27,302 nucleotides of DNA from assembly GCA_035289305.1 (NCBI GenBank), contig DATDXN010000031.1, forward strand, positions 1-27,302, written 5' to 3'. The notes under the pieces were generated by a model that searched no databases, was not told the origin of the DNA, and worked only from the letters and a program-made list of their open reading frames with translations. Every line of letters starts with the position of its first letter. Position 1 is the first letter of the stretch. Origin of the DNA: DATDXN01 sp035289305. Lineage in GTDB: Bacteria; Patescibacteriota; Microgenomatia; UBA1406; HO2-37-13b. Made by a program: the position numbers and the translations under genes. Positions 8,077 to 15,418 of the stretch are shown here, piece by piece.

Positions 8077-8098
8077 GATACTATTATTGTATAGTATC
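8077..8098. repeat. Inverted repeat over the rplJ -10 region
   Basis: GATACTAT, 6-nt spacer TATTGT, then ATAGTATC: a perfect 8-bp inverted repeat straddling the -10 hexamer and likely start site. It could be an operator or could form a hairpin at the very start of the leader RNA. Confidence 0.6.
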
Positions 8099-8114
8099 AA
8101 TCTCCAACATGCAA
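8086..8114 (-). promoter_or_regulatory. rplJ-rplL promoter
   Basis: Minus strand: TTGCAT (8114-8109), 17-nt spacer, TACAAT (8091-8086). The predicted start is near 8079, giving a leader of about 60 nt before rplJ. The -10 lies in the centre of an 8-bp inverted repeat. Confidence 0.6.
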
Positions 8115-8157
8115 GGGTTTTTTTAAAGAATTGTATCCTAGGGTGCGAATAGGAAAT

Positions 8158-8176
8158 CACCCCTGGGGTGTTTTTG
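8158..8176 (+). terminator. Possible short terminator-like hairpin
   Basis: CACCCCTGGGGTG is a palindrome (5-bp stem with a 3-nt loop if transcribed) followed by TTTTTG on the plus strand. No plus-strand gene lies upstream, so it may instead be a protein-binding palindrome between the divergent rplJ and 8245 genes. Weak call. Confidence 0.25.
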
Positions 8177-8206
8177 TTTCATTATTTTTCTTTTTTCAAT
8201 AAGCCC

Positions 8207-8235
8207 TTGACAAGCAGGCATGCGTTGTGTAATGA
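8207..8235 (+). promoter_or_regulatory. Promoter for the 8245 gene
   Basis: TTGACA (8207-8212), 17-nt spacer, TAATGA (8230-8235), ending 9 nt before ATG 8245. The -35 is consensus and the spacing ideal; the -10 is moderate. Leaderless or nearly so. Confidence 0.6.
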
Positions 8236-8244
8236 TGAAAAGAT

Positions 8245-9843
8245 ATGGGTGCACTTCATGGACAGCGGCGGACATTGTTGTTACTGTTTTTCCTGTTTTC
8301 GGCAGTGCTTCTGTTTGACGCCGTGCTTCTATCCTATCGTGATCGTCTGACCTTCACACCCCGCGCCGCTACAGTGCCACAATCACTACCGATTGCTTCA
8401 GACAAAGATAAAATCCTTCAAGCATTTCAGCAGTTTGCAGAGCAGACTATTATGGCAGCGACTGTAAGCGCAGGCATCAGAGATAAAGCTCTTGTGTATG
8501 AGCAAAGTGCGGCGCAGCTTTCCGATATCACCAAAAATCCCCATCCCGATGAAACTGTGCAAACCCAGCGTATCAATAGTTCGTTGTATCAGGTGAATAT
8601 GAATTTAGATGGAGTAACTAACAGTATAAATACCTACTACGGAGCGGGTTTCTGGGATAGTACTGTTGGAAGAGGGGCTAAGTGGGTTGGAGAGAAAACA
8701 GGTATTATAGGCGAGACAAAAGAGGGAGCAAAAGATGTTATAGATAGCACAGGAAAAGAAATTAGCGATTTGATAAAAACTCCAGGTAGTAAGGTAGCAC
8801 AGTGGTGGAAAAATAGAAAAAAAGATGCGAAAGAAGTAATTCCCGACAATCCAGAAGAATTAAGGGATTTATTACAGAAAGATAAAAATAACGAAAATGC
8901 AGTAGTTATAGAAGAAGCATTAAAAGAACTTGATTCTTCTATCCAAGAGTCGGATGTTTTTTGGAAAGAGTATACAGAATTCATAAGTAACGCAACTCCC
9001 GAACAGTTAGATGAACTTAATCGAGCTCTTGATGGAGTAGATAAAAATTTAGGAGAAGCAGCAAAAAATCTCGATGAAGCAGAAAAGTCGGTTGAAACTG
9101 CTAACAAAGAATTGGATGTTGCTCCGTTGGAGAAATATCAAACGATGGAAGAACTTGTTTCTGCTATAGATAAAAAGGCTGAAGAAGTAACTGAAAGTGC
9201 TACGGAATCAAAAGAAAAGACAGAAATAACTCAAATCGTCACAAAATTCAGCGCGGAAGTCGCAAAGGTAGTGAAAGATGCTGGAAATGCGTGCGCAAAC
9301 GTAGAATCTGAAGAAAGCTGTTATGGTAGTGACAAACAAGCGGGAATTACCGCATGTCGTCTAGAGGGAGAAGCAGAAAAAAACGGTATGTGCACAGCGA
9401 TTCCTGCGGGAAGCACATGGAGAGGGATAGCAACGTTTTTTCACTTCCAAGAGAAACCAGAGTTGCAAAAACAACTCGAGGAACTTGATAAGTCCCTTCA
9501 AGGATTGCTTAAAGACATGCCAAAATTCACGCAAAAATGTGTATGTAAGCAGCCAACTCCCAGTCCTGAATTAGAACAGAAAGAAGAGACAACATCTTCA
9601 TCTACTGGTGGATCGGGAAGCGGATCGCATTTTGGAGAAATCTGTCATGAAGCTGAAACACCTGCTGATAGAGATTGTGTTGGAGGAAGAAGAGAGAAAA
9701 AAGTAGGAGATTGGTGTGAATATATCAATATAGAAAACAATAGCAAAAGAGAAACTTATAGATGTGAATTAGCTGGAACCCGTGGTTCTACTAATATATG
9801 TAGATGCGGACCGCCACGAAATACGATAAGAAAATCCCAATAA
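8245..9843 (+). CDS. Exported, membrane-anchored coiled-coil protein with two Cys-rich modules
   Basis: The 532-residue product has an N-terminal anchor (RR then hydrophobic 10-30), the juxtamembrane motif LTFTPRA (35-41), and a long charged helical body (about 50-345) with GEAAKNLDEAEKSVETANKE-type heptads, probably coiled coil. Two six-cysteine modules follow. The first is C350-C359-C371-C383 with a long insert to C432-x-C434; the second is C467-C478-C491-C507 then C519-x-C521, after a Ser/Gly linker. The same cysteine spacing recurs in the next gene. There is no enzyme motif, and I do not recognise the family. It has its own promoter and sits at the head of the surface-protein train, so it is probably displayed outside the membrane with disulfide-stabilised modules. 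Confidence 0.8.
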   Translation: MGALHGQRRTLLLLFFLFSAVLLFDAVLLSYRDRLTFTPRAATVPQSLPIASDKDKILQAFQQFAEQTIMAATVSAGIRDKALVYEQSAAQLSDITKNPHPDETVQTQRINSSLYQVNMNLDGVTNSINTYYGAGFWDSTVGRGAKWVGEKTGIIGETKEGAKDVIDSTGKEISDLIKTPGSKVAQWWKNRKKDAKEVIPDNPEELRDLLQKDKNNENAVVIEEALKELDSSIQESDVFWKEYTEFISNATPEQLDELNRALDGVDKNLGEAAKNLDEAEKSVETANKELDVAPLEKYQTMEELVSAIDKKAEEVTESATESKEKTEITQIVTKFSAEVAKVVKDAGNACANVESEESCYGSDKQAGITACRLEGEAEKNGMCTAIPAGSTWRGIATFFHFQEKPELQKQLEELDKSLQGLLKDMPKFTQKCVCKQPTPSPELEQKEETTSSSTGGSGSGSHFGEICHEAETPADRDCVGGRREKKVGDWCEYINIENNSKRETYRCELAGTRGSTNICRCGPPRNTIRKSQ

Positions 9844-9864
9844 AATCTCCAATAATTTTCCTCA

Positions 9865-9893
9865 TTGACTACCCCAAAAAAAGCTGCTATTCT
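9865..9893 (+). promoter_or_regulatory. Promoter of the cohesin-dockerin gene train
   Basis: TTGACT (9865-9870), exact 17-nt spacer, TATTCT (9888-9893) preceded by TGC (extended -10). It ends 9 nt before ATG 9903, so the mRNA should begin at or within a few bases of the start codon. Confidence 0.7.
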
Positions 9894-9902
9894 CTTTAAT
9901 AT

Positions 9903-11261
9903 ATGCGATATCAAAATATCGTGCTTCTTGCACTTTCAGTTTCAGGGATCATACTATTGAGCGTTGTTATCGTCGCCAATAGATCCCGGCAGACATATCG
10001 ATCGCAAGCTTCCGAATCTCTCATAAGTCCTTCTCCAACTCCTCTTCCAGATTTTTGCGAGAAAATATCTGACAGTTCAGATTGTGGGGGAAGATTTGTT
10101 GGGACGGCATGTCGGCAGATCGAAACCGACATAACTTCTTCAAAAGGATTTTGTGCTCGTGTAGAGGATACGACCGATACATGCTATTGTAAAAAATCAG
10201 AAACAGCTCCATCCAATACTCCAGCACCCTCAAAAAATCTGACTCCTACAAAAAGCCCCACACCAATAAAAAGTCCTACACCCAGTCCTACGCCGGTCAA
10301 CACATGTAATGCATCAAAAAATCCACCCGCAGATGATGTGTGTTTGGGTGAATATCCCGGAGATCCATGCACAAAAGACGTCATAGGAGAAGGGGATAAA
10401 CCGCTTACGTTGGCAGGCGGTAGGTGTGTCGTCACTGCTCATGTTTCTTATATATGGGGTGAGACGTTGGAATGCACATGTGATATTTCACCTACGTCTA
10501 CTCCCACTCCTACGCCTTTGCCTCGGTGTGAGAGTTTGGGAGGAGTTTGTATCGATGGAAAAGATTTGTCGAAAAATAATGAAGGCCAAGTCACGTGTGC
10601 TGGATTTGGGGATGGAGTTATGCTTCCTGGAGAATGTCGAAGTACAACTGAAGTGTGTTGTCTCGGTGGCGGTGGAGGGAATGGCGTTGATAATCCAAGT
10701 CTCAATGAGGCAGGGCTCACCTTCAAAATCCGCCTTCCCAATATTGACCCGACAATACAGAGTGTATCAGTGAAAGTTTCTGCGTACTATGGAAGCAACC
10801 CGGAGTTTGATGATCAGGATACAGTGACGCTTCAAAGAGATGGAGACACTGATTATTTCAAAACGCCGCAGGAAATCGTGTTGCAAGTTACGAAGGATGC
10901 AGGGTATAGTATATATGTGAAAGGAACAACAACATTGGCGAGACTTTTCAAAGGAGTTTCTCTGACGCGCGGACGGACAACAAGCTGTATATCGGATAGT
11001 GATACGGAGGCGTGCGGTGAGTTGGTGAGCGCGCGAGACACAAAGTATCTCTATGGAGGAGACAGCGATGGATTTACCGAAACATCAGATAGTTATAATA
11101 CAATTGATATTGTAGACCTTGCCCAGCTTGCTATTTATTATGAAGGCACTGCGCAGCAGGGAGATTTTAATGGCGATGGCGTGGTTGATATTGTTGATTT
11201 GAGCATTTTGGCGATCAATTATGAACGATTTGGAGACAAGCGAATTTATGAACAAAAATAA
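9903..11261 (+). CDS. Exported Cys-rich protein with C-terminal dockerin
   Basis: The 452-residue product has a signal anchor (about 7-25), a TYRSQA juxtamembrane motif, and a six-Cys module C52-C61-C70-C84-C94-x-C96. A Thr/Pro/Ser linker follows, then a second such module C135-C147-C156-C175-C191-x-C193, another TPTPT linker, and a different Cys cluster (about 209-253). A beta-rich domain (about 262-345) with YSIYVKG leads to a C-terminal type-I-like dockerin (about 385-447). The dockerin's two calcium loops are an imperfect first repeat, ending NTIDIVDLAQL, and a good second one, DFNGDGVVDIVDLSILAINY. Dockerins bind cohesins, so this is a candidate client of the cohesin genes downstream. 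The next gene begins before this one ends. Confidence 0.85.
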   Translation: MRYQNIVLLALSVSGIILLSVVIVANRSRQTYRSQASESLISPSPTPLPDFCEKISDSSDCGGRFVGTACRQIETDITSSKGFCARVEDTTDTCYCKKSETAPSNTPAPSKNLTPTKSPTPIKSPTPSPTPVNTCNASKNPPADDVCLGEYPGDPCTKDVIGEGDKPLTLAGGRCVVTAHVSYIWGETLECTCDISPTSTPTPTPLPRCESLGGVCIDGKDLSKNNEGQVTCAGFGDGVMLPGECRSTTEVCCLGGGGGNGVDNPSLNEAGLTFKIRLPNIDPTIQSVSVKVSAYYGSNPEFDDQDTVTLQRDGDTDYFKTPQEIVLQVTKDAGYSIYVKGTTTLARLFKGVSLTRGRTTSCISDSDTEACGELVSARDTKYLYGGDSDGFTETSDSYNTIDIVDLAQLAIYYEGTAQQGDFNGDGVVDIVDLSILAINYERFGDKRIYEQK

Positions 11262-12666
11262 TATATCTATCATGCGCATTGCAAAAGCCATTGTTTTAAT
11301 CGGAATTATTTTTGGCATCATCGTCGGGGTATATTTGGCAGTATCAGAAAAGCCGTTGACATTCAAACCCCGTGCAGTTGGAGGACCTCCGACCTTTTCT
11401 TTCGAATCTGATGTGCCCCTTCAAACAGGAAGAGATTTCACTCTTATGGTCTATGCAGATACCAAAGACACTCCTTTTCATGCGTTTGAACTGCATTTCA
11501 CCTATGACAGCGAGAAAATAGCATTACAAGATCAAACTGTTCCCAGCAGCAATGTTTCATCAGATTACCTCGTTCCCGGACTTTCGAAAATCGACCCCGC
11601 AAGCGGAACTATAAGTATTATTGGCGCAAAACTCAATACTCAAGAGGACCAAACTGCAATAGTGGGAAATCGGGTACGGCTTGCCAGTGTGAGAATGAGC
11701 GTGAAAGACACGGTGAAAAAAGGCGATACGGTGGTTTTTAACTGGAGTGATGTCAAAAAAACAGTCGCAGCAGAGGCGGCAAAGATTGACGTTGACGCAC
11801 AACCGGCAACATTTACCGTTGCCGAACCAGGTGTTTCGACCATCGCGCCGGGAGAAGGAGGCGCTTTGATCACTCCCGGGGCAGGCGGGGCTATACCTAC
11901 TATCGCGCCGGGAGAAGGAGGAACTATCTCTACCGTGACACCGGCAGGGGGAGGTATAGTGTCCACCGTCACACCTGCTGGAGGGGGAGTTATTTCCACG
12001 GTCACGCCATCAGTCACTCCAATAGCAGGCGGTGTGATTTCCACCACCCTCACTCCTACGCAAGGACCGGGAGGTGTCGGCATCATTACACCAACTTCAG
12101 GACAAAAAGGCGTGGGTATTACACTCAATATGATGCTCAAATTCCAGGGTATTGTCAAAAAACCCGTGAACGCGGCTCAAATACCAGTCAAAGTCACGAT
12201 CGCAGGTCCCGAGGGCGCGGGAAGACGATTTACAGAGCAAGTTCTCTTTACTATTGCTGATGAGCGGGTATATTTCAGGGGGACCGTGACTTTTGCCGAT
12301 GCTCCCGAGGCAAAAGACTATAAAATCTATATAAAAGGCCCCAGACATCTGCAGAAAAAAATATGTCATGCGACGCCTGTTGAAACATATCCGTTGAGTT
12401 ATCGCTGCAGCGGTGGTGAGGGAGTGATTGCGCTTGTTGCGGGTGAAAACACCCTTGATTTTACCCAAATTTACCAACTCGTGGGTGATTTGCCCGATCA
12501 AGATGGATTTGTCAACTCGTATGACTTGTCGCTGGTGCGCAACAATATTGTATCAAGCGACCCGCAGGCTCTGGAGTTTGCAGACCTCAACCTTGATGGC
12601 ACGGTCAATACGCAGGATTATTCATTAGTGATTGCGGCACTTGAGTTTCGCACAGACGAGGAATAA
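11248..12666 (+). CDS. Adaptor-scaffoldin-like protein: cohesin-like domain, linker, beta domain, dockerin
   Basis: The 472-residue product has a membrane anchor (about 11-32) and juxtamembrane TFKPRA (38-43). A cohesin-like beta-sandwich (about 45-195) shows the pattern FELHFTYDSEKIALQDQTV and a late GDTVVFNWSDV strand. A repetitive Gly/Pro/Thr linker (196-288) has units such as TIAPGEGG and STVTPAGGG. A second beta domain (about 289-405) contains KDYKIYIKGPRHLQKK, and the protein ends in a dockerin (about 411-468) with loops DLPDQDGFVNSYDLSLV and DLNLDGTVNTQDYSLV. One chain carrying both module types is the layout of a cellulosomal adaptor scaffoldin. The start is ATG 11248 (GGAG about 12 nt upstream; 14-bp overlap with the previous gene); ATG 11221 and 11272 are alternatives. 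Confidence 0.85.
   Translation: MNKNNISIMRIAKAIVLIGIIFGIIVGVYLAVSEKPLTFKPRAVGGPPTFSFESDVPLQTGRDFTLMVYADTKDTPFHAFELHFTYDSEKIALQDQTVPSSNVSSDYLVPGLSKIDPASGTISIIGAKLNTQEDQTAIVGNRVRLASVRMSVKDTVKKGDTVVFNWSDVKKTVAAEAAKIDVDAQPATFTVAEPGVSTIAPGEGGALITPGAGGAIPTIAPGEGGTISTVTPAGGGIVSTVTPAGGGVISTVTPSVTPIAGGVISTTLTPTQGPGGVGIITPTSGQKGVGITLNMMLKFQGIVKKPVNAAQIPVKVTIAGPEGAGRRFTEQVLFTIADERVYFRGTVTFADAPEAKDYKIYIKGPRHLQKKICHATPVETYPLSYRCSGGEGVIALVAGENTLDFTQIYQLVGDLPDQDGFVNSYDLSLVRNNIVSSDPQALEFADLNLDGTVNTQDYSLVIAALEFRTDEE
11842..12012 (+). repeat. Minisatellite-like linker repeats
   Basis: A 20-bp unit, ATCGCGCCGGGAGAAGGAGG, occurs exactly at 11842-11861 and 11902-11921 (60-bp period). Diverged ACCGTsACACCkGCwGG units follow to about 12010. 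They encode the APGEGG and TPAGGG linker of the adaptor protein and could vary in copy number between strains. Confidence 0.75.
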
Positions 12667-12671
12667 AAACT

Positions 12672-13307
12672 ATGGAACCGACAGAAAAACATCATAGCGC
12701 GCTTTTTTTCACTGCTGTGTTTTCACTCGTGGTGATTATTTTTGCAGCGCTTATTTTCGCTCTCATGACACAGGTCAAAAAAACAACCTCTCCCGGAGCT
12801 TCCACGCAATTTGTGGCGCCCACGACCGCTCCTGCCGTGGTGCAGCCTGGCGTGATCAAACTGATCCCCAAAGACGGCAAAACTTCATATCGAGCAGGCG
12901 ATACCGTGACGCTTCGCTTTATCGCACATTCTGCCGGGGATACGGTCACGGGCTATGACGCGGTCGTGCGGTATGATACGGATAAAATGCGTTTTGTGAA
13001 AGCAGCGAGCGTGAATGACGACTTTCAGTTGTTTGCGGATAAAAATCAGCCGTCAGCGCCGCTTTTTATCACCGGGGTCAAAAAACTTGCCTCAACAACG
13101 CCGGTTGTTTTCTCCGATACGGTTATCGCAGAGCTCACCTTCACGGTGGTAAAAGGGGCAGGGGCAGGGGCAGGGGAAGGGTCTGGATTTGTGACGTTTA
13201 ACCTTGATTTCATTCCCGGCGGCACCAAAGACTCAAATCTTATCAATGAAAAAACACAAGACATACTTGGTCGCGTTGAAGGAGTTGTTATTCAAGTGGC
13301 GCCCTAA
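12672..13307 (+). CDS. Membrane-anchored single-cohesin protein
   Basis: The 211-residue product has an N-terminal membrane segment (about 10-33), a short Thr/Pro/Ala spacer (37-58), and one cohesin-like domain filling the rest (about 60-210). Family-like features are YRAGDTVTLRFIAHS at the first strand, GYDAVVRYDTDKMRFVKA (the usual YD-x-x-x-L/M-x-F/V segment), and the closing strands around GFVTFNLDFIPGG and VEGVVIQV. There is no dockerin and no sorting tail, so it would tether a dockerin-bearing partner directly to the membrane. GAGGA overlapping the preceding stop gives a Shine-Dalgarno sequence 9 nt before the ATG; the gap to the upstream gene is only 5 nt. Confidence 0.8.
   Translation: MEPTEKHHSALFFTAVFSLVVIIFAALIFALMTQVKKTTSPGASTQFVAPTTAPAVVQPGVIKLIPKDGKTSYRAGDTVTLRFIAHSAGDTVTGYDAVVRYDTDKMRFVKAASVNDDFQLFADKNQPSAPLFITGVKKLASTTPVVFSDTVIAELTFTVVKGAGAGAGEGSGFVTFNLDFIPGGTKDSNLINEKTQDILGRVEGVVIQVAP
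13155..13181 (+). other. G-quadruplex-type G-run array inside a cohesin gene
   Basis: Four GGGG runs separated by CA, then AA and GGG, on the coding strand. They encode an Ala/Gly-rich loop between two beta strands. The pattern G4-N2 repeated four times satisfies the usual intramolecular G-quadruplex rule. Confidence 0.7.
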
Positions 13308-13319
13308 GGAGGAACATGA

Positions 13320-14087
13320 ATGAAAACACGTATAGCAAAGATTGCGATATGGTTTTATATTGTTTTTTTTGTGGCGCCGTCTGTCACGGCCGTTTCTGCC
13401 GCAATTCTCCAATTTGATCCCACATCCATTTCAGCTGGGGTTTCTGCAGCGTTTGAAGTCAAACTTTATGTTGATTCAAAGGGAGAGGAAATTAATTCGG
13501 TTGACTCATTTATTCTCTACGACAGTACGTTACTTGAAGTGCAGGCAGTCAATCCAGGTTCTTTTTTCCCCACAGTCTTGCAGGATTTGACCAAAGCAGG
13601 GACCGTGTATGTTGCGGGTATGGTGGATTTCCCCGGCACGTTCAAAATAGGGGCAGGAAGCTATGCTAGTGTTGTATTTAAGACGAAAAAGACAGGAACA
13701 GGGACGTTGACGTTTAAATGTACCGATGGTTCAACTACCGACAGCAATGTGGTGAAAAATGACGTCAACGCGACCGATATCATCGAGTGTGCGTCAAACG
13801 GGAAGACGACTATTACGGTAGGGACAAGCGGGGGGGTAACGCCAACCGCTACATCTGGCACAACTGGAGGGATAACACCCACAACTACTGGAGGAACGAC
13901 AACGACCACAGGACAGGCGACAAGCACACCCACCAAGACGCCTACCCCTACGAAAACGAAGACGCCGACGCCCACCACAGTCATAACGATAGAAAAACTC
14001 CCCCAAAGCGGCGTGGGGGAGAATATAGTAGGAGTTGTGGGAGGAACATTATTTGTTATTGGTGCTTTGGCAATTATTTTTTTATAA
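13320..14087 (+). CDS. Surface cohesin protein with LPQSG sortase-type tail
   Basis: The 255-residue product has a signal peptide (about 1-27, cleavage near VSA-AIL) and one cohesin-like domain (about 28-167) with AAFEVKLYVDSKG, SFILYDSTLLEVQAVNPGSF and YASVVFKTKKTGTGTLTF, close to the cohesin consensus. A Thr/Pro/Gly linker (170-222) follows, then a C-terminal sorting-like signal: LPQSG (227-231) and a hydrophobic segment to the very end (236-255). The basic tail that usually follows in LPXTG proteins is absent. A strong Shine-Dalgarno sequence (AAGGAGG, 13306-13312) lies 7 nt before this ATG; an ATG at 13316 is out of frame. It is probably the wall- or membrane-linked anchor of the assembly; no sortase gene is in the window. 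Confidence 0.85.
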   Translation: MKTRIAKIAIWFYIVFFVAPSVTAVSAAILQFDPTSISAGVSAAFEVKLYVDSKGEEINSVDSFILYDSTLLEVQAVNPGSFFPTVLQDLTKAGTVYVAGMVDFPGTFKIGAGSYASVVFKTKKTGTGTLTFKCTDGSTTDSNVVKNDVNATDIIECASNGKTTITVGTSGGVTPTATSGTTGGITPTTTGGTTTTTGQATSTPTKTPTPTKTKTPTPTTVITIEKLPQSGVGENIVGVVGGTLFVIGALAIIFL

Positions 14088-14099
14088 TTAATTACGACT

Positions 14100-14630
14100 A
14101 TGAAAAGACTCGGAAAAGTGACGGCGCTTATTATTGGCGGTATGATTGGGTTAGCCGCTGTATTTTTTGGTTTTGATTTGGTGCAGCGAGTATTTGTGCG
14201 CGCAGAAGATCTCATGCCTCGCAGCGTGAATGTGTCATCAGTGAGTGACAACTCCGCGGTGATCACCTGGACGACTAATCAAGAGACAGAGGGACTCATC
14301 GAATATGGTACCTCGCCCACGTCTCTCACATTTTTTGCGCCAGAAACCGAGAAGGCCACGTCCCACAGCGTCACCCTTACTCTTCTTTCTCCCGCCTCTA
14401 CCTATTATTTTCACATAAAAATAGGTGATAAAGCATTTGACAATAGTGGTGTCCCTTGGACATTCATCACTACCAAAGGTGGGGAGAGTAAAAACGAGGA
14501 GGTAAGCCCTACAGAAACACCCTATCTTTCATGTGTAGAGGAATCAGATTGCGAGGTCATCAAAGGCAAAATAGAACAGGGAGAATGTCTTGCGATCCAC
14601 TACAGCCAATGCCTTCAGAAAAGTCAATAA
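14100..14630 (+). CDS. Exported fibronectin type III-like protein
   Basis: The 176-residue product has an N-terminal membrane segment or signal (about 7-26) and one beta-sandwich (about 40-127) with VNVSSVSDNSAVITWTTNQ, EGLIEYGTS and LSPASTYYFHIKI. This resembles fibronectin III or the N-terminal domain of purple acid phosphatases, usually an adhesion or spacer module. A short tail carries four cysteines (C-x5-C-x10-C-x7-C). It follows the LPQSG cohesin gene by 12 nt. A TATAAT (14083-14088) sits 11 nt before the ATG without a good -35, so a weak internal promoter is possible. It is the last gene of the train. Confidence 0.8.
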   Translation: MKRLGKVTALIIGGMIGLAAVFFGFDLVQRVFVRAEDLMPRSVNVSSVSDNSAVITWTTNQETEGLIEYGTSPTSLTFFAPETEKATSHSVTLTLLSPASTYYFHIKIGDKAFDNSGVPWTFITTKGGESKNEEVSPTETPYLSCVEESDCEVIKGKIEQGECLAIHYSQCLQKSQ

Positions 14631-14742
14631 AGTAAGTCGTTCGTATGCGTCTTTTTGTTGCGACTCAAGGCGAAAAAGTCTCGTTCAGGCACGTAGGTCG
14701 GTGGCGCCAGTGAGTCGTCAAAAAAATCCGCATACTTTACTT
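14629..14742. repeat. Long multi-stem hairpin between convergent genes
   Basis: Nested complementary arms: AAGTAA (14630-14635) with TTACTT (14737-14742); GTATGCG (14643-14649) with CGCATAC (14729-14735); a U-rich strand (14650-14660) opposite an A-rich strand (14718-14728); CGACTCA (14661-14667) with TGAGTCG (14711-14717); GGCG (14669-14672) with CGCC (14705-14708). The apical loop is about 32 nt. It fills the gap between the convergent 14630 and 14748 gene ends. It could be a bidirectional terminator, a structured RNA or a small palindromic mobile repeat. Confidence 0.65.
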
Positions 14743-14747
14743 CTTTC

Positions 14748-15377
14748 TTAAATTAATAGTCTCGTCAGAAAATCTATGATAGGCATTATAAGTAGAGTAA
14801 GCATCGAAGTTCTTCCAACTGGCATGATGAGGACGAGTAAAAAGATTATCCCATATCTCTCAAGTTGATACCACTCGTGAGCCTTTTTCTCCGGGAGGAT
14901 TCCTCCCACTATTTTGAAGCCATCAAGTGGCGCAATTGGCACTAAATTGAATACGCCCAGAAGAATGTTAAACGAGATAATAATCTGAAGAACGGGTGAA
15001 CCTATAGTAGAAATTATGCCAAGAGGGAAAAATGTGATCAACTTAAGAAGAAAAGAGCATAGTATCGCGGCAGTGAAGTTAGAGACTGGTCCGGCAAGCG
15101 AGATGATCGCTGCGTCGCGCCGGGGGTTTTTCAAGTTAAACGGGTCAAATGGCACTGGTTTTCCCCAGCCAAAGCCAAAGAGAAACAAGAAAAGGAGGCC
15201 AAAAAGGTCTATGTGTGCAAGGGGATTAATGGTCATCCTACCCATGAGTCTACCCGTTGGATCGCCTAGATAGTCTGCCATACGGGCGTGGGCGTATTCA
15301 TGGATGGCGATAGTAAAAAGCAACACCGGCACAAAAACGACCAGAAACAGCGGGTTCTCAAAGAATTGTTGTAACAT
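14748..15377 (-). CDS. Site-2 protease family membrane metallopeptidase (M50B)
   Basis: A 209-residue, almost entirely hydrophobic protein of the M50 family, which cuts peptide bonds within the membrane. Zinc-binding HEYAH (26-30, HExxH) lies in the first transmembrane helix, followed by the conserved NPLAHIDLFG (51-60). The second active-site motif, NLVPIAPLDG (144-153), supplies the third metal ligand, Asp152. There is no PDZ domain, so it is the short, minimal type common in compact genomes. It is divergent from rpmB, with only 41 bp between the two start codons. TATAAA on the minus strand (15390-15385) ends 7 nt before the ATG, a possible leaderless promoter. Confidence 0.92.
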   Translation of the reverse strand: MLQQFFENPLFLVVFVPVLLFTIAIHEYAHARMADYLGDPTGRLMGRMTINPLAHIDLFGLLFLFLFGFGWGKPVPFDPFNLKNPRRDAAIISLAGPVSNFTAAILCSFLLKLITFFPLGIISTIGSPVLQIIISFNILLGVFNLVPIAPLDGFKIVGGILPEKKAHEWYQLERYGIIFLLVLIMPVGRTSMLTLLIMPIIDFLTRLLI

Positions 15378-15379
15378 AA

Positions 15380-15408
15380 TTGATTTTATATCTTGCCTAT
15401 GGTATATT
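15380..15408 (+). promoter_or_regulatory. rpmB promoter
   Basis: TTGATT (15380-15385), 17-nt spacer, TATATT (15403-15408) preceded by TGG (extended -10). It ends 10 nt before ATG 15419, so the rpmB message should be leaderless or nearly so. It overlaps the probable divergent promoter of the M50 gene. Confidence 0.7.
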
Positions 15409-15418
15409 ATACCCTATT

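Noticed and set aside
10210..10530. Short repeats in the Thr/Pro linkers as a CRISPR or tandem-repeat locus
   Set aside because: They are codon-level repeats of TPTP-type linkers, with no spacer structure and no cas genes.
11640..12158. A 172-codon minus-strand frame antisense to the adaptor linker
   Set aside because: It only mirrors the repetitive Gly/Pro/Thr linker; the plus-strand frame has anchor, cohesin-like and dockerin domains.
15380..15418. TTG start extending L28 by 13 residues
   Set aside because: The extension overlaps the -35 and -10 elements and the added residues are not L28-like.
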